Of a DNA stretch of 64,000 nt, positions 15,814 to 24,574 are shown piece by piece (within the stretch, counting starts at the first letter, position 1; each line of letters begins with the position of its first letter). Origin of the DNA: Leifsonia xyli. Lineage in GTDB: Bacteria; Actinomycetota; Actinomycetes; Actinomycetales; Microbacteriaceae. The notes below the pieces were generated by a model. That model saw only the letters and a program-made list of their open reading frames with translations. It had not been told where the DNA came from and did no database searches. A program made the position numbers and the translations under genes. The stretch spans positions 372,001-436,000 of the forward strand of contig QFQR01000002.1 of the NCBI GenBank assembly GCA_003243275.1, given 5' to 3'.

Positions 15814-16949
15814 GGGCGCGCCGGATCCCGAGCGCTCGCGAGCGCGCTCACCGCGAGTGAGCCCACTGCGAGCACGGCCGAGAGCAGCCCGACCCCCGCG
15901 AAGCCCGCGGCGCCCATCGCGAGCCCCGCGAGTGCGGTGGCGCCCGCGCTCGCGAAGAAGGTCGTCGCCATGAACACGGTGTTGGCGCGACCCGACTCGG
16001 CGGGCGCGACGGAGGCGAGCGCCGTCGCCTGGCTCGACACCTGCGAACTGCTCATGCCGAACGACACGAGGAACAGCCCCGCGCACACGAGCGGCACGAC
16101 CGTGCTGAACACCGCGATCGCGGCGGCCCCCGCGATGAGCGCCACGAGCGAGAGCGGCAGCGCGCGGCGCGGGCCGAGCCGCGACTGCACGGGGGCAGAG
16201 GCGACGGTCGCGGCACCGCCCACGAGCCCGGCGAGACCGAAGGCGGCCGTCTGCGCGACGGTGAGGCCCAACTCCGCCACGCCGTAGAGCGTCACCATCG
16301 ACCACACCGAGATGAACGCCGAGAACGCGAGCGCGTGGGTCGCGGTCAGCATCCGCAGGGGGCGCGAGCGCGAGACGATGCGCGGGATGGAGACCAGGAT
16401 CGCGCGGTAGCCGACCGAGCCCGGCGGGCGCTCGGCCGGCGCGAACGCGAGCGTCAGCGGGATGCAGGCGAGCACGAGCACGGCCGCCCCGACCAGCACG
16501 GTGCGCCAGCCGAGCGTCTCCGCGAAGGCGCCGAGCAGGGTGCGCACCCCGAACAGTCCCACGAGGAACGAGCCCACCAGCACGGCGGCCGTGCGCGCCC
16601 GCACCTCGGGTGGTGCGAGCCGCAGCGCCGCCGAGACGAGGATCTGCCCGACGGTCGCCGCGGCACCCGCGACGAACATCATCCCGGTGAGCAGGCCGAA
16701 GCTGCCGGCCGCCGCCGCGACGAGCACGGCGACGGCGGTCACGGCGAGCTGCACCGACACCTGCAGGCGCGGCGCGAGCCGGTCGCCGAGCGACACCAGG
16801 AAGACGACCCCGACGGCGTAGCCCGCCTGCACGGCGATCGCGGGGCTCGACGACGCGCCGAGCGGCACGCCCAGTTCCGCAGCGGCGAGCGTCTGGATGG
16901 GCTGCGGCACGTAGATCATCGACACGCCCACGGCGGAGATCACCGCCAT
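15810..16949 (-). CDS. MFS transporter
   Basis: The 379-residue protein has about twelve membrane segments, starting with the VPQPIQTLAAAELGV loop typical of the YnfM/AraJ-like branch of the major facilitator superfamily. A repeated RSRLGPRRALPL cytoplasmic loop leads into the second half. The annotated ATG at 16949 gives a first helix that starts at once; sequence upstream (to about 17000) is in frame and could add a short N-terminus, but no good start codon is seen there. It is the last gene of the minus-strand operon that begins with the ABC binding protein, 46 bases after the permease stop. The substrate may be the same as, or a product of, that importer. Confidence 0.85.
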   Translation of the reverse strand: MAVISAVGVSMIYVPQPIQTLAAAELGVPLGASSSPAIAVQAGYAVGVVFLVSLGDRLAPRLQVSVQLAVTAVAVLVAAAAGSFGLLTGMMFVAGAAATVGQILVSAALRLAPPEVRARTAAVLVGSFLVGLFGVRTLLGAFAETLGWRTVLVGAAVLVLACIPLTLAFAPAERPPGSVGYRAILVSIPRIVSRSRPLRMLTATHALAFSAFISVWSMVTLYGVAELGLTVAQTAAFGLAGLVGGAATVASAPVQSRLGPRRALPLSLVALIAGAAAIAVFSTVVPLVCAGLFLVSFGMSSSQVSSQATALASVAPAESGRANTVFMATTFFASAGATALAGLAMGAAGFAGVGLLSAVLAVGSLAVSALASARDPARP

Positions 16950-16995
16950 GGCCGCGACGCGCGCAGCCCAGCCTGCGCCCGGAGTGCCGCTCAGC

Positions 16996-17997
16996 TCAAC
17001 GCCGCCGCAGTTTCGACCACGCGTCGAAACCTACCGCGAGCAGGATGATCACGCCGAGCGCGATGCCCTGGAACAGCGGATCGATGCGCAGCAGCGTGAA
17101 GCCGTTGTAGAGCATCGCGATGAACAGGATGCCGAGCACCGTTCGCCACACGGCCCCCTCGCCGCCCAGGATCGAGGTGCCGCCCACGACGATTCCGGCC
17201 AGCACCGTGAAGGTGAGCGTGGTGGCGATCGCGTCGTTCTCGGGCACGGACGGCGTGCGCGCGAGGTCGATGACGCCCGCCATCCCGGCGGCGAGCCCGG
17301 CGAGCGCGAAGGTCGACACCCGCACCAGGTTGACCCGGATGCCGGCCAGCCGCGCCGCCTCCGCGTTGCCGCCGACGGCGTACACGTAGCGGCCGAAGGT
17401 GGTGCGCCAGAGCACGACGCCGAGGATCACGAGCACGATGAGCGCGATCCAGGTGGGCAGCGAGACCCCGAGCGGCTTGGTCGTGGCGAGCCAGCGGAAC
17501 TCGGGGAAGTCGACGCGGATCTGGCCGACCCCCTGCTTGCCGAACTGCGACACGAGCTTGGTGGCGCCGAGGATGATGAAGCTCATCGCGAGGGTGGCGA
17601 TGAGCGGGTTGATCTTCAGGTAGGTGCTGATGACGCCGTTGACGATGCCGACGATGAGGCCCGCGAGCACGCCCGCCGTGATGCCGAGGGCGACCCCCGC
17701 CACCCCGCCCACCTTCACGATGAGGGTGCCGCAGACGACCGCCGTGAACATGTAGGTGGCGCCGACCGAGAGGTCGATGCCGCCCGAGATGAGCACGAGG
17801 GTACTCGCGGCGGCGACGATGAGGATGCCGGCCTGCCGGTCGAGCACGTTGCCGATGTTCTGGAAGCTCAGGAACGCGGGGCTCCCCACCGCGAGCGCGA
17901 TGAACACCGCGAGGAAGGGCACGACGATCGCGAGCGAGCGCCACGGGATGCGCTGGGCGAGGGGCCGCGGGGTCGGGTGGGTCGTGGTCGCGCTCAT
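16996..17997 (-). CDS. sugar-type ABC transporter permease (RbsC family)
   Basis: This is a 333-residue membrane protein of the BPD_transp_2 family that forms the channel of CUT2-type importers. It shows ISGGIDLSVGATYMFTAVVCG, the signature near the second membrane pair, and AVGGNAEAARLAGI, the cytoplasmic loop that contacts the ATPase. Near the end it has GGTSILGGEGAVWRTVLG. The ATG at 17997 overlaps the stop of the ATPase gene (ATGA), so the two are translationally coupled. A single permease gene is normal, as the channel is a homodimer. Confidence 0.93.
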   Translation of the reverse strand: MSATTTHPTPRPLAQRIPWRSLAIVVPFLAVFIALAVGSPAFLSFQNIGNVLDRQAGILIVAAASTLVLISGGIDLSVGATYMFTAVVCGTLIVKVGGVAGVALGITAGVLAGLIVGIVNGVISTYLKINPLIATLAMSFIILGATKLVSQFGKQGVGQIRVDFPEFRWLATTKPLGVSLPTWIALIVLVILGVVLWRTTFGRYVYAVGGNAEAARLAGIRVNLVRVSTFALAGLAAGMAGVIDLARTPSVPENDAIATTLTFTVLAGIVVGGTSILGGEGAVWRTVLGILFIAMLYNGFTLLRIDPLFQGIALGVIILLAVGFDAWSKLRRR

Positions 17998-19520
17998 CTG
18001 CTGCTTCCGGTCGGGGTCGGGTCGGCGAACGCCGCGGTGATGATGTTCTGCTCGGTGAGCTCCTCGCCCGTCAGCTCGGCGACGATCCGGCCGCCCCGCA
18101 CCACGAGCACGCGGTGGGCGAGCCCCAGCACCTCCTCGACGTCGGAGGAGATGAGCAGCACGCCGATGCCCGCGGCGGCCTGCTCGACGATGAGGTCGTA
18201 GACGGCGCGGCGCGATCCGACGTCCACCCCGCGGGTGGGCTCGTCGGCGATGAGCAGGCGGCGGGTGCGCTGCAGGGCGCGCGCGAAGAGCACCTTCTGC
18301 TGGTTGCCGCCCGAGAGGGCGGAGACGTCGCGGCGGTCGTCGCCGGCTACGGTCGCCCGCTCGAGCATGTCGCGCGCGGCGCGGCGCTCGCGGGCGGGGG
18401 AGATCCAGGAGCCGGAGGCGACCATCCGCAGATTCGAGAGGGTGACGTTCTGGCGCACCGGGCGCGCGAGTACGAGCCCCTGCTCCTTGCGCGACTCGGG
18501 CACGAGGAACATGCCGCTCGCGAGCGCCGCCGGCACCGAGGCGCCGCACGCCTGCCCGTCGAGCTCGACGGCGCCTGTGCGCGGCACCGCGCCGAAGACG
18601 GCGTGCGCGATCTCGCTGCGACCCGCGCCCACGAGGCCCGCGAGCCCGACGATCTCGCCCTCGCCGATCGTGAACGAGACCCCGTTCACGCCCGGTGCCA
18701 CGAGGTCCCGCACGGTGAGCACCGCTCGTTCGCCCGCCGGGGCCGCGGGCTTCTCGGGGAAGACCGAGCCGAGCGTGCGCCCGAGCATGCCCTCGATGAG
18801 CGAGGCCTCGGTCTCCTCGCTCGCGGGGGAGGTGCGGATGTGGCGGCCGTCGCGCAGGATCGTCACGGTGTCGCACAGCTCGAGCACCTCGCCGAGGAAG
18901 TGCGAGACGAGCAGCACCGTGTGCCCGCCTGCGGCGAGCTGGCGCACCACCCCGTGCAGCAGCTCGGCGTCGTGGCCGGAGAGCGCGGCGGTCGGCTCGT
19001 CCATGATGATGAGGGAGGCGCCGCGGGCCAGCGCCCGCAGGATCTCGACCTTCTGCTGGTCGGCGGTGCGCAGCGAGCCGAGCGGCGCGTCGGGGTCGAG
19101 AGAGAAGCCCGTCTCGCGGGCGAGTTCGAGGAAGCGGGCGCGCAGCGCACGGCGGGCGATCCAGCCGAGCGAGCGGGGCTCGCGGCCGAGGAAGACGTTC
19201 TCGGCGACGGTCAGCGAGGGCACGAGCGCGAGCTCCTGCGCGATGGTGGCGATGCCCGCGTCGAGCGCCTCGCGCGGGCTCGTGAAGCGCTGCGGTTCGC
19301 CGTTCACGAGCAGCTCGCCGGCATCCGCCGTGTAGAGGCCCGCGACGATCTTCGCGAGCGTGGACTTGCCCGCGCCGTTCTCGCCGACGAGCGCGTGCAC
19401 GGATCCGGGCCGCAGGGTCAGGTCGATGTCGGCGAGCACGGGAATGCCGCCGAAGGACTTGCCGACACCCCGCAGCTCGACGAGGAGCTGCGGGGCGCCG
19501 GCGGTCGCCGTTTCGGGCAT
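17994..19520 (-). CDS. sugar-type ABC transporter ATP-binding protein (RbsA family, two NBDs)
   Basis: The 508-residue protein carries two nucleotide-binding domains. The first has Walker A GENGAGKST, the CUT2-type signature LRTADQQKVEILRAL and Walker B LIIMDEPTAAL. The second has a degenerate Walker A (GLVGAGRSE), as usual for RbsA-type proteins, but a full signature LSGGNQQKVLFARAL and Walker B LLIADEPTRGVDVG. It starts three bases after the stop of the binding protein and is coupled to the permease. Together the three form a complete CUT2 importer. Confidence 0.95.
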   Translation of the reverse strand: MPETATAGAPQLLVELRGVGKSFGGIPVLADIDLTLRPGSVHALVGENGAGKSTLAKIVAGLYTADAGELLVNGEPQRFTSPREALDAGIATIAQELALVPSLTVAENVFLGREPRSLGWIARRALRARFLELARETGFSLDPDAPLGSLRTADQQKVEILRALARGASLIIMDEPTAALSGHDAELLHGVVRQLAAGGHTVLLVSHFLGEVLELCDTVTILRDGRHIRTSPASEETEASLIEGMLGRTLGSVFPEKPAAPAGERAVLTVRDLVAPGVNGVSFTIGEGEIVGLAGLVGAGRSEIAHAVFGAVPRTGAVELDGQACGASVPAALASGMFLVPESRKEQGLVLARPVRQNVTLSNLRMVASGSWISPARERRAARDMLERATVAGDDRRDVSALSGGNQQKVLFARALQRTRRLLIADEPTRGVDVGSRRAVYDLIVEQAAAGIGVLLISSDVEEVLGLAHRVLVVRGGRIVAELTGEELTEQNIITAAFADPTPTGSSR

Positions 19521-19523
19521 GGA

Positions 19524-20564
19524 CTATCCGGCCCACTCACCCGTGAACTTGCTGGCGGTGTCCTTCGTCATGACCCCGTTGTTCGGGAAGTCCTTGAAGG
19601 GGTCGACATCGCCCTGCTTCTTGCCGTTGCGGAGCGCGTCGATCATCGCCTCCATGCCGAGGCGGCCTTCCGTGGCGGGTGCCTGCACGACATCCGCGAA
19701 CACGGTGCCGTCGGCGACCTTGCCCTGGCCCCACACCGATCCGCCGTAGCCGACCAGCAGGAAGTCGCTGACCTTCTTGCCCGCGGCGTCGATGGCCTGC
19801 ACGGCACCCTGGAGCCCCTGGTCGGAGGTCGCGATGAGGTCGACGTCGGGGTTGGCGGTGAGGATGTCGGTGACCGCGGTCTGCGCGGCCGCCGGGTTGT
19901 AGAAGGTCTCGCCCTCGGCGACGACCTTCACGGGGCTGCCCTTGGTGGCGGCCTGGAAGCCGTCCCACAGGGCGACGCCGATCGCGGAGGCCTTGACGTC
20001 GTGCAGGTAGGCGACGTTGCACGGGTCGAGCTTCATCGAGGCGCAGGCGGCGACCGTCTGCTCGCCGAACTTCTTGCCGAGCTCGGAGGGCACGAAGACG
20101 ACGTTGGCGGCGAGGCCGTCGAGCTGCGTCTTCCCTGTGGTGAAGTCGTCACCGAGGATCTGGTCGATGTTGACGACGGTGATGCCGGCGTCGATGGCCT
20201 GCTTCACGACGTCGAGGATCGCGGGGCCGTAGATCGGCTGTGTGATGATGCCGTCGTACTGGCCGGAGGTGATCGCGTCCTGGATGAGCGTCACCTGGAG
20301 GTTCGGGTCGAGGTTGCCGTCGAAGACGGTGAGCACCGCGTTGTTCTCGTCGGCCACCTTCTGGGCTGCGGCGAGCATGGGCTCGTCGTAGGTGTTGGCG
20401 ACGGCGAACGAGATGTAGGCGATCTGGAGTTGCTTGCCCTCGGCGCTGCCGCTCGAGGAGGGGGTGGCGGGGGTGGAGCAGGCGGAGAGCACGAGCGCTG
20501 TGGTGGCGACCGCCGCCCCCCACGCCCAGGGTTGAAACCGTTTCGCCGACCGTGATTGCCTCAT
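19524..20564 (-). CDS. ABC transporter substrate-binding lipoprotein (Peripla_BP_4)
   Basis: The 346-residue lipoprotein has an N-terminal signal with lipobox LVLSAC, then a Ser/Thr-rich linker and a type I periplasmic-binding fold (LQIAYISFAVANTYDEPMLAAAQ, GIITQPIYGP, VVNIDQIL). The sugar-binding class is clear but the ligand is not. Neighbouring genes (amidohydrolase, bicupin, creatinase-like) point to a nitrogen-containing or sugar-like compound. The start has a strong AAAGGAG site. First gene of the operon 20564-15810. Confidence 0.93.
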   Translation of the reverse strand: MRQSRSAKRFQPWAWGAAVATTALVLSACSTPATPSSSGSAEGKQLQIAYISFAVANTYDEPMLAAAQKVADENNAVLTVFDGNLDPNLQVTLIQDAITSGQYDGIITQPIYGPAILDVVKQAIDAGITVVNIDQILGDDFTTGKTQLDGLAANVVFVPSELGKKFGEQTVAACASMKLDPCNVAYLHDVKASAIGVALWDGFQAATKGSPVKVVAEGETFYNPAAAQTAVTDILTANPDVDLIATSDQGLQGAVQAIDAAGKKVSDFLLVGYGGSVWGQGKVADGTVFADVVQAPATEGRLGMEAMIDALRNGKKQGDVDPFKDFPNNGVMTKDTASKFTGEWAG

Positions 20565-20630
20565 GGTGATTTCTCCTTTGAAACCGCTGGCTGACCGGGA
20601 TCGTCGTCGAGCCCGGCTGGTGCATTTTCA

Positions 20631-20646
20631 GTGTGACTATACACAC
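20631..20646. promoter_or_regulatory. promoter/operator of the ABC importer operon
   Basis: GTGTGACTATACACAC has perfect GTGTG/CACAC arms. On the minus strand its centre reads TATAGT, a good -10 box, with TTTCAT 17 bases upstream. A repressor on this dyad would block the importer promoter. Confidence 0.6.
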
Positions 20647-20743
20647 CGTGCACCAACAATGAAACGGGTGTCCATTAAGGCTGAAAAACGGGCACGCCGA
20701 TGCGCGGATGCCGGGGGCGACCCGCGGCGGGGAGAGCGGGACT

Positions 20744-21436
20744 CTACAGCTCGTCCATGGCGCGCAGCACGTCGACCGCCGAGGTGAGGGGCGCGCCTGC
20801 GCCGCGGGGATCGCCTCCGGATGCCGACGGCATCACCTGGTTCTGCTGGCGCCTGCCGAACACGAACCAGACGCCGCGCGCGACGACATCGCCCTGGTTG
20901 GAGTAGAGGTGCGGTCGCACCGAGTCGAAGCACATCGAGTCGCCCGGCTCGAGCACATAGGTGTCGAAGTCGAGCTGCAGCGTGAGGCGGCCCTCGGTCA
21001 GGTAGGCGTACTCGATGCCCGCGTGACGCATGAGCTTGCCCTCGACCGAGCTCGACGCGCCCGGTTCGTAGCTCACCAGGATGCCGTCGGCCGGGCCGTT
21101 CTCGCCCGCCAGGCGCTCCCAGCGCACGCCGTTCTCCATCTCGAGCACGGGGTTGTCGGCCGCGCGCTGCACGGGTGGGCCGGGGGAGTAGCTCGGCAGC
21201 ACGGTCGGCTCGGCACCCTCGCCCGCGCTCCGCGCGGGGGTTCCCATGACGTCGTCGATCGAGATGCCGAGGTGGGTCACGAGCGCGTAGAGCGTCGAGA
21301 CGGAGGGCTGCGTCTTGCCGGTCTCGACCTGCGAGATGAGGCTCGCGGAGACCCCGAGCGCCTGGGCGACGCTGCGCAGACTGAGTCCCTGTTGCAGCCG
21401 GGCCTCGCGGAGTCGCGCGCCGATGTCCGCCCTCAT
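20744..21436 (-). CDS. XRE-family regulator with C-terminal cupin sensor
   Basis: The 230-residue regulator has an N-terminal helix-turn-helix (about residues 4-60, LREARLQQGLSLRSVAQALGVSASLISQVETG). A cupin domain follows from about 120 to 210 (VEGKLMRHAGIEYAYLTEGRLTLQLDF, EPGDSMCFDSVRPH), which probably binds the inducer. Such regulators usually control adjacent catabolic genes. The start at 21436 has GGAGGACGG upstream; the earlier in-frame ATG would extend into the operator. It is divergent from the M24 protein gene, its likely target. Confidence 0.9.
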   Translation of the reverse strand: MRADIGARLREARLQQGLSLRSVAQALGVSASLISQVETGKTQPSVSTLYALVTHLGISIDDVMGTPARSAGEGAEPTVLPSYSPGPPVQRAADNPVLEMENGVRWERLAGENGPADGILVSYEPGASSSVEGKLMRHAGIEYAYLTEGRLTLQLDFDTYVLEPGDSMCFDSVRPHLYSNQGDVVARGVWFVFGRRQQNQVMPSASGGDPRGAGAPLTSAVDVLRAMDEL

Positions 21437-21505
21437 CCGTCCTCCGCGTAGCGTGGGGCCAGCGCCCCAGGTTTGTCGCGACACTATCACCGCGGCGTGG
21501 ACGCA

Positions 21506-21528
21506 GGTGTTAATCTATGCTAAACACC
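21506..21528. promoter_or_regulatory. dyad operator between XRE-cupin and M24 genes
   Basis: A 23-bp imperfect palindrome with arms GGTGTT (21506-21511) and AACACC (21523-21528) lies in the 139-base divergent region. It contains GTTAA and TAAAC, also seen upstream of the amidohydrolase (14071-14080), so the XRE-cupin protein may control both places. This link is inference. Confidence 0.55.
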
Positions 21529-21575
21529 TTTTGTGCCGTACTGAACGGCACGCGCACCGCCCCGAGGAGGCCTCG

Positions 21576-22958
21576 ATGAAGAGCACCGGCACCACCGGCA
21601 CGAACGGCGTCGACTGGGAGGCGCGCGTCGACTTCGACCGGCTGCGCTCCGAGCGGCTCGCGCGTCTCAAGGCCGAACTCGAGCTCTCGAGCCTCGGCGC
21701 CGTGCTCGCCTTCGACTTCTCCAACATCCGCTACATGACGGCGACCCACATCGGCACCTGGGCGATGGACAAGCTCATCCGCTTCAGCCTGCTCACCCGC
21801 AACACCGACCCCATCTCCTGGGACTTCGGATCGGCGGCCAAGCACCACAAGCTCTACAACCCATGGCTCGACCGCACCACCGCCGAGCTCGACGCCGACC
21901 CGCACTCGCCGCACGAGGGCGCCACCCGCCCGCGCCTCGAGAGCGGCGCCCGCGCCGGCATCTCGACGCTCCGCGGAGCCTTCACGCCCGACGCCGAGAT
22001 CGCCGACAAGGTGGCCGCGAAGATCAAGCGCGAGCTCGAGAAGTTCGGCGTCGCCGACCAGCCGCTCGGCGTCGACGTCATCGAGCTGCCGATCCTCTTC
22101 GCGCTGCAGAGGCTCGGCATCGAGGTGGTCGACGGCCAGCAGGTGTTCATGGAGGCCCGTCGCATCAAGACCCACGACGAGATCCGGCTGCTCACCCAGG
22201 CGGCGTCGATGGTGGATGCCGCCTATGACGAGCTCTACGGGTTCCTGCGTCCCGGCGTGCGCGAGAACGAGGCGGTCGGGCTCGTCGCGAAGACCCTGTA
22301 CGACCTCGGCTCGGAGTACGTGGAGGGCGTCAACGCGATCTCCGGGGAGCGCTGCTCGCCGCATCCGCACGTCTTCTCCGACCGCATCATCCGGCCGGGC
22401 GACCCCGCGTTCTTCGACATCCTGCACAGCTTCAACGGCTACCGCACCTGCTACTACCGCACCTTCGCGGTGGGGTCGGCCTCGAGCGCCCAGCGCGACG
22501 CCTACACCCGGGCGCGCGAATACATGGACCGCGCGATCGCGCTCGTCAAGCCCGGTGCGACGACCGCCGACATCGTGTCGGTGTGGCCGACCGCGCAGGA
22601 GTTCGGCTTCGAAGACGAGGAGGCCGCGTTCGCCCTGCAGTACGGGCACGGTGTCGGGCTCTCGATCTGGGAGAAGCCGATCTTCTCGCGCCTCGTCTCG
22701 CTCGAGCACCCCGAAGAGCTCAAGGAGGGCATGGTGTTCGCCCTCGAGACCTACTGGCCCTCGAAGGACGGCTGGGGCGCAGCCCGCATCGAGGAGGAGG
22801 TCGTGGTGACCGCCGAGGGATGCGAGGTCATCACGAAGTTCCCGGCCGAGGAACTGCTCGTGGCGGGTCGTCGCTACTACGCGGTCGGCGGCGTGCTCGA
22901 CCAGACCCGCGACGCGCAGTCGCACCTCAACACGGTGTGGGGCCGCGGCGAGGCGTGA
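21576..22958 (+). CDS. creatinase/M24-fold protein with an altered metal site
   Basis: The 460-residue protein has the creatinase N-terminal domain (AFDFSNIRYMTATHIGTWAMD) and a C-terminal pita-bread fold (from about residue 215). Of the five metal ligands of active M24 peptidases, Asp281 (FFDILHSF), the His of YGHGVGL, and the Glu residues of FALETYWP and ARIEEEVVVT are present. The second Asp is replaced by Cys292 (GYRTCYYRTF). It is therefore probably not an ordinary Xaa-Pro peptidase; relatives of this kind include creatinase, ectoine hydrolase and DddP-type lyases. GAGGAGG lies seven bases before the ATG. Confidence 0.85.
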   Translation: MKSTGTTGTNGVDWEARVDFDRLRSERLARLKAELELSSLGAVLAFDFSNIRYMTATHIGTWAMDKLIRFSLLTRNTDPISWDFGSAAKHHKLYNPWLDRTTAELDADPHSPHEGATRPRLESGARAGISTLRGAFTPDAEIADKVAAKIKRELEKFGVADQPLGVDVIELPILFALQRLGIEVVDGQQVFMEARRIKTHDEIRLLTQAASMVDAAYDELYGFLRPGVRENEAVGLVAKTLYDLGSEYVEGVNAISGERCSPHPHVFSDRIIRPGDPAFFDILHSFNGYRTCYYRTFAVGSASSAQRDAYTRAREYMDRAIALVKPGATTADIVSVWPTAQEFGFEDEEAAFALQYGHGVGLSIWEKPIFSRLVSLEHPEELKEGMVFALETYWPSKDGWGAARIEEEVVVTAEGCEVITKFPAEELLVAGRRYYAVGGVLDQTRDAQSHLNTVWGRGEA

Positions 22959-22963
22959 GCCCT

Positions 22964-22986
22964 GCGCCCCGCGCGGTGCGGGGCGC
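22964..22986. terminator. GC hairpin between convergent genes
   Basis: GCGCCCCGC at 22964-22972 and GCGGGGCGC at 22978-22986 form a perfect 9-bp stem with a 5-base loop, directly between the ends of the M24 gene and the convergent oxidoreductase gene. No T-tract follows. Confidence 0.6.
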
Positions 22987-22994
22987 GCGCCCGC

Positions 22995-23858
22995 TCAACC
23001 GCGGCGGGTGACCTCGGCGACCGCCGACCAGTCCAGCTCGGCGAGCTCGGGGTCGGCGAGGGCCGTGGCGAAGCGCTCGCGCAGCACGGGAGCGGTCGGC
23101 AGCACCGTTCCGGTCTCGGCCGCGAGGTCCTCGGCGAGTCCCAGGTCTTTGAGGCCGAGCGGCATCGAGAACCCGGGCGGGCTGTAGCGGCGCTCGGCGA
23201 TCATCGAGCCGTAGCCCGAGTAGACGACGCCGCCGAACAGGGTGCCCGCGAGCAGCTCGACGAAGTCGACCGCGTCGACCTCCTGCGCCTCGACGAGCGT
23301 GATGCCCTCGGCCATCGCCTGGAGTGCGTGCAGGATGGTGAAGTTCACCGCGATCTTGACGGCGTTCGCGCGCCGCGGCTCGTCGCCGAAGCGCCAGACG
23401 CGCGCGCCGAGCACCTCGAGGTACGGCGCCGCGGTCTTCACGAGCGCATCCGGTCCCGCGACCAGCAGGTTGAGGTTTCCGGCGGCGGCCACGGCGGGCC
23501 GCCCGAGCACGGGGGAGGCGAGGTAGCCGACGCCCGCCGCGGCGTGCACCGCGGCGATGCGGTCGGCGGCCGCCGCGCTGATGGACGCCGTGTTGATGTG
23601 CATCCGTCCGCTCGCGCCCGCGAGGTTCTCGGCGCTGAGCACCGCCTCCGAGGCCTCGTCGTTCGCGAACATCGAGAACGACACCGCCTCCGCGAGGGCC
23701 TCCCGCGCCGACGCCGCGCGGATCGCGCCGCGCGCGACGAGCTCGTCGCAGGCCGAGGTGGTGCGGTTCCACACCACGAGCTCGTGGCCCGACTCGAGCA
23801 GTCGACCCGCCATCGCGCTTCCCATGTTCCCCATGCCGAGGAATCCGATGCGTGCCAT
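22995..23858 (-). CDS. NAD(P)-dependent oxidoreductase, 3-hydroxyisobutyrate dehydrogenase family
   Basis: The 287-residue beta-hydroxyacid dehydrogenase starts with the Rossmann motif RIGFLGMGNMGSAMAGRLL. It has the substrate-site LASPVLGRPAVAAAGNL segment (family DAPVSGG...A..G.L) and the catalytic Lys in RANAVKIAVNF. It would oxidise a 3-hydroxy acid to the semialdehyde or reduce the reverse; the acid is unknown. Third gene of the minus-strand operon VOC-GntR-dehydrogenase, two bases after the GntR stop. Confidence 0.9.
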   Translation of the reverse strand: MARIGFLGMGNMGSAMAGRLLESGHELVVWNRTTSACDELVARGAIRAASAREALAEAVSFSMFANDEASEAVLSAENLAGASGRMHINTASISAAAADRIAAVHAAAGVGYLASPVLGRPAVAAAGNLNLLVAGPDALVKTAAPYLEVLGARVWRFGDEPRRANAVKIAVNFTILHALQAMAEGITLVEAQEVDAVDFVELLAGTLFGGVVYSGYGSMIAERRYSPPGFSMPLGLKDLGLAEDLAAETGTVLPTAPVLRERFATALADPELAELDWSAVAEVTRRG

Positions 23859-23860
23859 GG

Positions 23861-24574
23861 TCAGCCTTTCGAGACGGTGATGCGGATGGTGGAGGGGATC
23901 GGGTCGAAGACCTCGGGGTGGCGGGTGAGTCCCAGCCGGGTGCGTCTGATGTGCCCCGCGAGGATGCGCTCGGCGTCGTCGGCGTCGCCCGCGCGGATCG
24001 CGCTGACGAGCATGTGGTGCTCGTCGTGCACGACGCGGGTGGCGTGCTCGTCGAGCAGCAGGGTGAAGGCGCGGCGGTAGTGCTGGGTGGTGTTCCACAG
24101 CCGGCGCACGAGATCCCCGAGCACCGTCGTCTCGGCGACCTCGTAGGAGCCGAGGTGGAACTCGCGGTCGAGGTGCAGGAACTCCTCGACGCCGTCCGCG
24201 CTCTCCATCTGCTCGGAGAGCGCCGCGAGCCGGTCGATGCGCGCGGCGTCGAGCTGGGGCAGCGCGTAGCGCAGCAGCAGCGGCTCGACGCGCTCGCGCG
24301 TCTGGTAGACCTCGTCGCATTCGGCGAGGCTCAGCCGTGACACCCACGCGCCCGTGTTCGGCACGAGCGTCACGAGCCCGTCGGCTTCGAGGGTGCGGAA
24401 CGCCTCGCGCACGGGAACCCGGCTCGCCCCGAAACGCTGCGCGACCTCCTCCTGCCGCAGGCGCTGGCCGGGCTGGTACTCGCCGCGCAGCACGGCCGTG
24501 CGCAGCAGCTCGGCGATGCGCGCGCTCGAGTTGCCGTGGCTGACGAGGTCGTCGGTGGTGCTCACGCCGCTCAT
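23861..24574 (-). CDS. GntR family (FCD domain) transcriptional regulator
   Basis: The 237-residue regulator has an N-terminal winged helix (about residues 15-80: LRTAVLRGEYQPGQRLRQEEVAQRFGASRVPVREAFRTLEADGLV) and a C-terminal FCD ligand domain with the metal-binding pattern DREFH and later H residues (HDEHHMLV, ILAGHIRRT). The ATG at 24574 overlaps the VOC stop (ATGA), which fixes this start. It probably controls its own operon and the divergent dehydrogenase-complex genes through the site near 25169. Confidence 0.9.
   Translation of the reverse strand: MSGVSTTDDLVSHGNSSARIAELLRTAVLRGEYQPGQRLRQEEVAQRFGASRVPVREAFRTLEADGLVTLVPNTGAWVSRLSLAECDEVYQTRERVEPLLLRYALPQLDAARIDRLAALSEQMESADGVEEFLHLDREFHLGSYEVAETTVLGDLVRRLWNTTQHYRRAFTLLLDEHATRVVHDEHHMLVSAIRAGDADDAERILAGHIRRTRLGLTRHPEVFDPIPSTIRITVSKG

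Noticed and set aside
21576..22958. Ordinary Xaa-Pro aminopeptidase
   Set aside because: The second metal Asp is Cys292, and the genomic setting is catabolic, so a routine peptidase label would mislead.
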